A DNA stretch of 13,048 nucleotides from Zetaproteobacteria bacterium (GTDB lineage Bacteria; Pseudomonadota; Zetaproteobacteria; Mariprofundales; Mariprofundaceae): positions 1 to 13,048 of the forward strand of contig JAJRTX010000040.1 of assembly GCA_021545665.1 (NCBI GenBank), given 5' to 3'. Shown in pieces: positions 6,645-13,048 of the stretch. Position 1 is the first letter of the stretch, and each line of letters begins with the position of its first letter. The position numbers were made by a program, and so were the translations under genes. Below the pieces are notes generated by a model that was not told the origin of the DNA, did no database searches, and saw nothing but the letters and a program-made list of their open reading frames with translations.

Positions 6645-6924
6645 ATGCTTCAACTCTGGCTTTCAGTTTTTGACCTGGATGAAACGTCACAACACGGCGC
6701 GCCGTAATCGGAATTTCTTCACCCGTCTTTGGATTTCTACCCGGCCGCTCACTCTTGTCGCGCAAATTGAAATTGCCAAAACCTGACAGTTTCACCTGGC
6801 GTCCGTTCTCGAGAGCGCCCCTGACCTCTTCAAAAAACATCTCAACAAGTTCCTTGGCCTCACGTTTGTTCAAACCAAGTTCTTCAAAAAGCCTTTCGGC
6901 CATGTCAGCTTTTGTTAACGCCAT
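6622..6924 (-). CDS. ihfA: Integration host factor subunit alpha, IhfA
   Basis: DNA-bending nucleoid protein of 100 residues that works as a heterodimer with IHF beta in recombination, replication and sigma-54 promoter activation. It is of the HU/IHF family: a helical N-terminal half ([17 protein letters not shown]), the signature [21 protein letters not shown]'s equivalent at 48-68, and the DNA-intercalating proline Pro65 at the tip of the beta arm (RNPKTG). The residues around the arm match the alpha rather than the beta subunit or HU. It starts three bases after the pheT stop, so it is co-transcribed with pheST. Its 3' end overlaps the start of the MerR gene. Confidence 0.97.
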   Translation of the reverse strand: MALTKADMAERLFEELGLNKREAKELVEMFFEEVRGALENGRQVKLSGFGNFNLRDKSERPGRNPKTGEEIPITARRVVTFHPGQKLKARVEAYAGSLEQ

Positions 6925-6927
6925 GTC

Positions 6928-9306
6928 TCATTCTCTCAGCGTTGCGTCTAATTCGTGGTTAAGTTTTTCTAATATGTTCGATACAAGCGCATCTACATCT
7001 TCGTCTTTTAGAGTGCGTGAATGGTCTCTAAAGGTCAAGCCTAAAGCCAAGCTTTTTCTTCCGGATTCAACACCTTCGCCACAATATACATCAAATAACT
7101 GTAGGTTTGCCAAATATTCACCTGAGGCCCCGGCAATGCAGTCTTTAAGCTGCTGGGCAGACACGGTCTCATCTGCAACGATTGCCAGATCCCGTCTAAC
7201 CGATGGAAACTTCGACAACTCAGCAAACTCAGGTTTAGCCGCATTTGCAAAAACCTCTTCTGAAACTTCAAATAAGTAAACAGAACCATTGAAATCTAAG
7301 GATTTTTCTAGCCCGGGATGTAATTTTCCTATCCATCCTATCGGCACGCCTAGCGATGTCTTTATAGCGGCACACTGACCAGGGTGTAAGGCCGGATGAG
7401 ATTCTGCGACAAAACTATGCTCACCACTCCCCATAACCATACCTAACAAACCTTCGATATCAGCCTTAATATCATAAAAATCAACTTTTCTTGATTTTTC
7501 AGCCCATTGCTCAGGCATCAGATTGCCAGAAATCACGCCAGAAATAAGTCGTTTTTCTATGATTTCATTGCCTTTTTTAGTAAAGCTAACACCCTGTTCA
7601 AACAATCTGACACGATCTTGCTGACGATTCTGATTGTATTTCAGCGCCTGCAACAGCCCTGTCCAAAGATTCGTCCGCATCACCGCCATATCCGCAGAGA
7701 TCGGGTTAGCCAAGGCCACAGCAATCTCGGCGGGGTTCACCTGTGCCTGCATATCAGCATCAACAAAACTGTAGTTGATTGCCTCCTGGTAGCCTCTGTC
7801 GAGCAAATAGGACCTGACGCGTTCCATTCTTACTTGTCCTTCACGCGGCAACGTCACCTCAAGCGGCACTTTAGGCGCCTCTGTTGGCAATTCATCGTAA
7901 CCAAAGATTCGGCCAACCTCTTCAATCAGGTCCGCTTCAATCGTGATATCGAAGCGGAAGCTGGGTGGTGTAACCAGCCAGGTCTTGCCCTGTTCAATCA
8001 CATTCATTCCCAGGCGCATCAAGATCTCTGTCACCTTAGTCTGCTCAAGCTCAATTCCAAGCAGGCGTTTAATGCGTTCTTCACGCAATATAATGGCTTG
8101 GCGCTGCGGTAATTTATCCGCCTGTTTGGCTTCAATAACGGAACCTGCCGAGCCGCCAACGATTTCCAATAGCAACTCAGTAGCGCGCTGCAGTGCCCTG
8201 GCAGGTAATTCAAAATCAACACCACGTTCAAAGCGGTGTGAAGAATCGGTGTGCAGGCCATATTGACGTGCCTTGCCGATAATGACATCAGGTGAGAAAA
8301 AGGCGCTTTCAAGAAACAGATCCACCGTTTCATCGGTTACCGAGCTTGCTTCACCGCCCATAATGCCAGCCATCGCAAGTGGTACTGTTTGATCAGCGAT
8401 GACCAGGGTATTAGCCGCCAAGGTTACTTCCTGACCGTCAAGCAGGGTGAGTACCTCCCCCTCATTGGCATAACGGACCTCGATTCCACCATCCAGTTTG
8501 GTCAGATCAAAGGCATGCATGGGTTGACCCAGCTCCAGCATCACATAATTGTTTACATCCACCACCGGGCTGATGCTGCGCAGATCTGAACGGCGTAGCC
8601 GTTCTTTCAGCCACAGTGGCGTTTCAGCGGCTGGGTTAACCCCCTTAATGATTCGACCAAAATAACGTGGACACGCTTCTGCCGCAGTCAGCCTGACAGA
8701 GAGACTGTCCTGGTGCCCAACAGTAAAACTGGGTACATCAGGAGCTTCAACTGCCACCTGGTTGACCACGCCAGCCTCGCGGGCAATACCGGCAATACTG
8801 AGGCAGTCACCGCGATTCGGGGTCAAACCAATTTCAATGGTTTTATCATCCAGATTCAATAATTCGCGCACATCAGTGCCAGGCACGGCATCAGCAGGTA
8901 AGAGCATCAAACCATCAGAATTATCAGCCATGCCCAACTCAACAGGTGAGCAAAGCATGCCAAACGATTCAACACCGCGCAGCTTGGACTTTTTGATTTT
9001 AAAGTCGCCTGGCAGTCTGGCACCGATCAAGGCTGCGGGAACCTTCTGCCCTTGAGCTACATTTGGCGCACCACAGACGATGGTCAGGGTCTCTGCCCCT
9101 ACATTTACCTGACAAACACGCAGGCGGTCAGCGTCAGGGTGTTGTTCAAGAGAGACCACCTCGCCGACGACGACGTTATTAAACTCCGCCGCGACGGGTT
9201 CAATTGCATCCACTTCCAGACCTGCCATCGTCAGCTGGTGTGACAGTTCGGCAGTAGTGACATCCGGGTTAACCCATTCACGCAACCATTGTTCGCTAAA
9301 TTTCAT
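6928..9306 (-). CDS. pheT: Phenylalanyl-tRNA synthetase beta subunit, PheT
   Basis: Large subunit (792 residues, normal length) of the cytosolic alpha2-beta2 enzyme that charges tRNA-Phe. Domains in order: a tRNA-binding OB-fold domain at about 39-150 (VVGEVVSLEQHPDADRL, then VCGAPNV); the B3/B4 editing domain at about 210-380, which hydrolyses Tyr-tRNA-Phe; the B5 domain at about 400-475; an inactive synthetase-like core; and an anticodon-binding ferredoxin-fold domain at about 698-791 (KFPSVRRDLAIV, then FRDHSRTL). The ATG is 51 bases after the pheS stop with only a weak purine-rich site. It ends three bases before ihfA. The linkage pheS-pheT-ihfA is the standard gammaproteobacterial one. 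Confidence 0.98.
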   Translation of the reverse strand: MKFSEQWLREWVNPDVTTAELSHQLTMAGLEVDAIEPVAAEFNNVVVGEVVSLEQHPDADRLRVCQVNVGAETLTIVCGAPNVAQGQKVPAALIGARLPGDFKIKKSKLRGVESFGMLCSPVELGMADNSDGLMLLPADAVPGTDVRELLNLDDKTIEIGLTPNRGDCLSIAGIAREAGVVNQVAVEAPDVPSFTVGHQDSLSVRLTAAEACPRYFGRIIKGVNPAAETPLWLKERLRRSDLRSISPVVDVNNYVMLELGQPMHAFDLTKLDGGIEVRYANEGEVLTLLDGQEVTLAANTLVIADQTVPLAMAGIMGGEASSVTDETVDLFLESAFFSPDVIIGKARQYGLHTDSSHRFERGVDFELPARALQRATELLLEIVGGSAGSVIEAKQADKLPQRQAIILREERIKRLLGIELEQTKVTEILMRLGMNVIEQGKTWLVTPPSFRFDITIEADLIEEVGRIFGYDELPTEAPKVPLEVTLPREGQVRMERVRSYLLDRGYQEAINYSFVDADMQAQVNPAEIAVALANPISADMAVMRTNLWTGLLQALKYNQNRQQDRVRLFEQGVSFTKKGNEIIEKRLISGVISGNLMPEQWAEKSRKVDFYDIKADIEGLLGMVMGSGEHSFVAESHPALHPGQCAAIKTSLGVPIGWIGKLHPGLEKSLDFNGSVYLFEVSEEVFANAAKPEFAELSKFPSVRRDLAIVADETVSAQQLKDCIAGASGEYLANLQLFDVYCGEGVESGRKSLALGLTFRDHSRTLKDEDVDALVSNILEKLNHELDATLRE

Positions 9307-9357
9307 CGTTATAATCTTTTATGCAGTTGGTTTGACTTAATTGAGATTGTCTTCGCT

Positions 9358-10459
<1,102 letters not shown>

Positions 10460-10504
10460 CATAACAACAATGCTGCCGCCAGCGTTTATGACGACATCAA
10501 GGTC

Positions 10505-10858
10505 TTAAAGGCTGGCTTTAGCCTTTTCTGCCAAAACTGCAAAAGCGTTCTTATCGAAAACAGCCAGATCGGCCAGGATCTTACGATCGATTTCGATAGC
10601 AGCCTTTTTCAGACCATTGATCATACGACTGTAAGACAGGCCACACTGACGTGCGCCAGCATTGATACGAGCAATCCACAACGCGCGGAATTGACGTTTA
10701 CGCTGACGACGATCACGGTATGCATATTGACCCGCCTTGGTTACAGCCTGGGTCGCGACACGATAAACGTTTTTGCGACGACCACGATAACCTTTTGCCT
10801 GAGCGAGTACTTTCTTATGACGCGCTCTGGCGGTAACACCACGTTTAACTCTTGGCAT
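10505..10858 (-). CDS. rplT: 50S ribosomal protein L20, RplT
   Basis: Basic ribosomal protein of 117 residues, the family length, needed early in 50S assembly by binding 23S rRNA. It begins [16 protein letters not shown]. The basic, extended N terminus is followed by RNVYRVA's region near 30, [16 protein letters not shown] (52-67), the [22 protein letters not shown] block (79-100) and a C-terminal helical part. L20 of E. coli also represses its own operon by binding mRNA; whether that happens here is not shown. The start has GGAG nine bases upstream and lies 16 bases after the rpmI stop. Confidence 0.98.
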   Translation of the reverse strand: MPRVKRGVTARARHKKVLAQAKGYRGRRKNVYRVATQAVTKAGQYAYRDRRQRKRQFRALWIARINAGARQCGLSYSRMINGLKKAAIEIDRKILADLAVFDKNAFAVLAEKAKASL

Positions 10859-10873
10859 CTTCTTTTACTCCAA
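10852..10873 (-). promoter_or_regulatory. rplT translation start region with short inverted repeat
   Basis: On the minus strand TTGG, overlapping the GGAG ribosome site, can pair with CCAA of the second codon region, with the ATG in a 14-nt loop. The block is almost identical to the rpmI start region (21 of 24 bases) and has the same loop length. It could weakly mask the ribosome site. Confidence 0.35.
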
Positions 10874-10874
10874 A

Positions 10875-11072
10875 TTAGCTATAGGGCAACATCTTGCGAA
10901 TTGCTGCAGTGTCACTGGCACAAACAGAGGCAGGGCTACGTAGATGACGCTTACGCTTGGTGCTCTTTTTGGTCAAAATGTGACGACGATGGCTCTGATT
11001 ACGCTTAATGCGACCAGATCCACTAACCCTAAAGCGTTTGGCTGCGCCTCTGTTGGACTTCATCTTTGGCAT
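10875..11072 (-). CDS. rpmI: 50S ribosomal protein L35, RpmI
   Basis: Small, highly basic ribosomal protein of 65 residues, the usual length. It starts [14 protein letters not shown] and continues with the family-typical [21 protein letters not shown]'s region (about 15-35) and KRKRHLR. It is incorporated in the large subunit. GGAG lies nine bases before the ATG. It is 48 bases after infC and 16 bases before rplT, in the fixed order infC-rpmI-rplT, where rpmI and rplT are usually translationally coupled. Confidence 0.98.
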   Translation of the reverse strand: MPKMKSNRGAAKRFRVSGSGRIKRNQSHRRHILTKKSTKRKRHLRSPASVCASDTAAIRKMLPYS

Positions 11073-11088
11073 CTTCTATTTCTCCAAA
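11065..11088 (-). promoter_or_regulatory. rpmI translation start region with short inverted repeat
   Basis: On the minus strand TTTGG, which includes part of the GGAG ribosome site, can pair with CCAAA at codons 2-3, leaving the ATG in a 14-nt loop. It matches the rplT start region at 21 of 24 positions. Only 48 bases separate infC from rpmI, so any longer control structure must reach into infC. Confidence 0.35.
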
Positions 11089-11120
11089 CTTCAGTTTAAA
11101 TTGCGGCAGCAGGTAAGATC

Positions 11121-11645
11121 TTAAGTGATCTTTTTCCTAGGTGATAACACCATAACCATCTGCCTGCCTTCCATCTTGGGAAACTGCTCAACCTGCGCCA
11201 ACTCATCTAGATCAGCGGCTACACGTTTGAGCAAGTTCATTCCAAGTTGTTGATGGGCCATTTCCCTGCCACGAAAACGCAGCGTGACTTTGGCCTTATC
11301 ACCATCGCCAAGAAAGCGAGTCAGATTACGCAGTTTGACCTGATAATCCCCCTCTTCCGTCCCGGGACGGAACTTCACTTCCTTAACTTGTGTCTGTTTC
11401 TGCTTCTTCTTTGCCACCTGGCGTTTTTTATTTTCTTCAAAAATAAACTTGCCATAATCCATCACACGGCAAACAGGTGGTTCAGCATTCGGGGAGACTT
11501 CAACCAGGTCCAAGCCTGCTTCTTCAGCAGTGGCCATAGCCTTGGCAGTAGACATTACTCCCATCATTTCACCTTCAGCATCAATCAAACGCACTTCGCG
11601 TGACGTAATTTCCTGATTGATACGGGCTTTCTTATCAGCAGCGAT
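11121..11645 (-). CDS. infC: Translation initiation factor IF-3, InfC (ATC start)
   Basis: Initiation factor 3, which binds the 30S subunit, checks the start codon and initiator tRNA, and keeps subunits apart. With the start chosen here it has 174 residues, close to the usual 175-180. The N domain is about 1-75 ([15 protein letters not shown], then [27 protein letters not shown]'s block), followed by a Lys-rich linker helix and a C domain with [17 protein letters not shown]'s block and [16 protein letters not shown] (about 119-134). There is no in-frame ATG. A GTG at 11592-11594 would cut off the conserved ARINQEI region. ATC at 11643-11645 is eight bases behind GGAGG and directly after an in-frame stop. 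Rare start codons in infC let IF-3 repress its own translation. It lies three bases after thrS. Confidence 0.95.
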   Translation of the reverse strand: MAADKKARINQEITSREVRLIDAEGEMMGVMSTAKAMATAEEAGLDLVEVSPNAEPPVCRVMDYGKFIFEENKKRQVAKKKQKQTQVKEVKFRPGTEEGDYQVKLRNLTRFLGDGDKAKVTLRFRGREMAHQQLGMNLLKRVAADLDELAQVEQFPKMEGRQMVMVLSPRKKIT

Positions 11646-11648
11646 ATT

Positions 11649-13048
11649 TTATTCCTCCAAAACAACGCGGCCGCGACGTGCGATTTCAGTAGAGAAAAGC
11701 TCAACCAGAGCATCCAGACCTATAACACCAAGATCTTCTCCACCGCGCGTACGTACAGCCACTGTTCTATTTTCCACTTCGCGATCGCCTAAAACCAGCA
11801 AAAATGGAACCTTTAAAATTGTATGCTCGCGGATTTTAAAGCCTATCTTCTCATTTCTCAAGTCCGATTTGGCTCTAATGCCATGTTTTGACAGGGTTTG
11901 CACCACTTCAGCGGCAAATTCACGTGATCTATCGGTAATACTCATCACTACCGCCTGGGTTGGAGCCAACCAAACAGGCATCGCGCCAGCGTATTGTTCG
12001 ATCAAAATACCGATAAAACGCTCCAGTGAACCAAGGATGGCACGGTGCAACATAACCGGCACCCGCTTTTCACTGTGTTCATCCACATAGCTGGCATCAA
12101 GACGCCCCGGCATGGAAAAATCCACCTGAATCGTGCCGCACTGCCACACCCGGCCCAGGCAGTCTTTCAGTGAAAATTCAATCTTTGGCCCGTAAAAAGC
12201 CCCTTCACCTGGTTGAAGATCCCACGCCAAGCCTTTGTTATTCAAGGCATCTTCCAAGGCCTTTTCAGACTTATCCCAGTCTGCATCAGAACCCACGCGA
12301 TTTTCCGGTCGGGTTGAGAGTTTGATAATCACCTCATTGAAACCAAAGTCCGCATAGACCTCGTACAACAGATCGATAAAGGCCGAGACTTCATCCTGGA
12401 TCTGATCTTCGGCACAAAAAATATGGGCATCGTCCTGAACAAAGTTACGCACCCGCATCAAACCATGCAGCGTGCCCGATGGTTCGTTTCGGTGACAGGA
12501 ACCAAACTCGGCCATGCGCAGCGGCAGATCACGGTAACTATGCAGGCCATTATTATAAATCTGCACATGGCAGGGGCAGTTCATCGGTTTAACCGCGTAA
12601 TCACGATTTTCTGAGTGGGTGGTAAACATCATGTCCTGGAACTTTTCCCAGTGACCTGACTTCTCCCACAAGGCACGATCGACAAGCTGAGGCGTTTTGA
12701 CCTCCTGGTAATCATGCTGACGCAGTTTCTGGCGGATGTACTGCTCCACCTCCTGGTAGATTTTCCAGCCGTTGTCGTGCCAGAACACCATGCCCGGCGC
12801 TTCTTCCTGACTGTGAAACAGATCCAGCTGCTTGCCCAGCTTACGATGGTCACGTTTGCCTGCCTCTTCCAAGCGATGCAGGTAGGCCTTTAAATCCTTC
12901 TTATTCGCCCACGCCGTACCATAGACACGCTGCAACATTTCATTCTTGGCATCACCACGCCAATAAGCACCGGCCAGTTTCATCAACTTGAAGTATTTAA
13001 GCTTGCCGGTAGAAGGCACATGCGGGCCACGGCACAGATCGATAAAAT
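11649..13048 (-). CDS. thrS: Threonyl-tRNA synthetase ThrS, 5'-truncated by window edge
   Basis: Class II synthetase that charges tRNA-Thr. About 465 C-terminal residues are present; the family has about 640, so the TGS and editing domains are mostly outside. The reading frame is open to the window end through DLCRGPHVP, so the GTG at 13017-13019 is an internal valine and not a start. The catalytic core shows [12 protein letters not shown] (zinc-ligand Cys), motif 2 around [10 protein letters not shown] and [16 protein letters not shown] (zinc-ligand His), and [21 protein letters not shown] (third zinc-ligand His and motif 3). The last 100 or so residues are the anticodon-binding domain. It ends in VVLEE and TAA, three bases before infC. 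Confidence 0.98.
   Translation of the reverse strand, partial: FIDLCRGPHVPSTGKLKYFKLMKLAGAYWRGDAKNEMLQRVYGTAWANKKDLKAYLHRLEEAGKRDHRKLGKQLDLFHSQEEAPGMVFWHDNGWKIYQEVEQYIRQKLRQHDYQEVKTPQLVDRALWEKSGHWEKFQDMMFTTHSENRDYAVKPMNCPCHVQIYNNGLHSYRDLPLRMAEFGSCHRNEPSGTLHGLMRVRNFVQDDAHIFCAEDQIQDEVSAFIDLLYEVYADFGFNEVIIKLSTRPENRVGSDADWDKSEKALEDALNNKGLAWDLQPGEGAFYGPKIEFSLKDCLGRVWQCGTIQVDFSMPGRLDASYVDEHSEKRVPVMLHRAILGSLERFIGILIEQYAGAMPVWLAPTQAVVMSITDRSREFAAEVVQTLSKHGIRAKSDLRNEKIGFKIREHTILKVPFLLVLGDREVENRTVAVRTRGGEDLGVIGLDALVELFSTEIARRGRVVLEE
11654..11658 (-). promoter_or_regulatory. Shine-Dalgarno site that decides the infC start
   Basis: GGAGG on the minus strand, inside the last codons of thrS (Leu-Glu-Glu-stop), eight bases before the ATC at 11643-11645. 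No other start candidate of infC has such a site at the right distance. Confidence 0.85.

Noticed and set aside
7507..8112. Long plus-strand open frame opposite pheT (201 codons)
   Set aside because: It is entirely antisense to a well-conserved synthetase gene and has no protein-family signal.
11115..11132. Hairpin AAGATC/GATCTT over the infC stop codon as a terminator
   Set aside because: On the minus strand it is not followed by a T-run, and the infC-rpmI-rplT genes are expected to be co-transcribed. The plus-strand T-run has no gene to terminate.
13017..13019. Start codon of thrS
   Set aside because: The frame stays open upstream through DLCRGPHVP, a conserved internal part of threonyl-tRNA synthetase; the codon is an internal valine (GTG).

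Overview
The window looks like a chromosomal segment of a gammaproteobacterium of moderate GC. The main evidence is the gene order thrS-infC-rpmI-rplT-pheS-pheT-ihfA, all on the minus strand from about 13048 down to 6622. It is followed by a small MerR-family regulator gene and a tRNA-Pro(GGG) gene with an encoded CCA. The translation-gene order is shared by enterobacteria and pseudomonads. The MerR gene plus tRNA-Pro right after ihfA is the pseudomonad-type arrangement rather than the E. coli one. I cannot assign a genus.

Layout from the right: a 5'-truncated thrS; infC, whose only plausible start is a rare ATC codon placed behind a strong Shine-Dalgarno sequence; rpmI and rplT, whose start regions are near copies of each other; an intrinsic terminator or attenuator hairpin; pheS with a GTG start; pheT; ihfA; the MerR gene overlapping the end of ihfA; a probable tRNA promoter; and tRNA-Pro. 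These encode threonyl- and phenylalanyl-tRNA synthetases, initiation factor 3, ribosomal proteins L35 and L20, and the nucleoid protein IHF alpha.

The plus-strand block at 2436-6084 converges on the tRNA. It is a tightly spaced four-gene operon for a TPR-associated TRAP transporter (TPAT type): a TatT-like lipoprotein, a DctP-family binding protein, a small DctQ membrane subunit and a large DctM permease. The binding protein lacks the arginine that normally clamps a carboxylate ligand, so the ligand is probably not a classical C4-dicarboxylate or sialic acid.

Divergent from it, at 334-2279 on the minus strand, are a periplasmic FKBP-type prolyl isomerase gene and two methionine-salvage genes, mtnD and mtnC, probably co-transcribed. 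The usual neighbour mtnB is absent.

The left end (1-333) has no convincing protein gene. Its first 140 bases are GC-rich and can be folded by hand into a three-way junction plus two further hairpins. This is a candidate structured RNA or DNA element cut by the window edge. An AT-rich stretch follows. This element, the ATC start of infC, the twin rpmI/rplT start regions and the unusual binding protein are the most interesting points.
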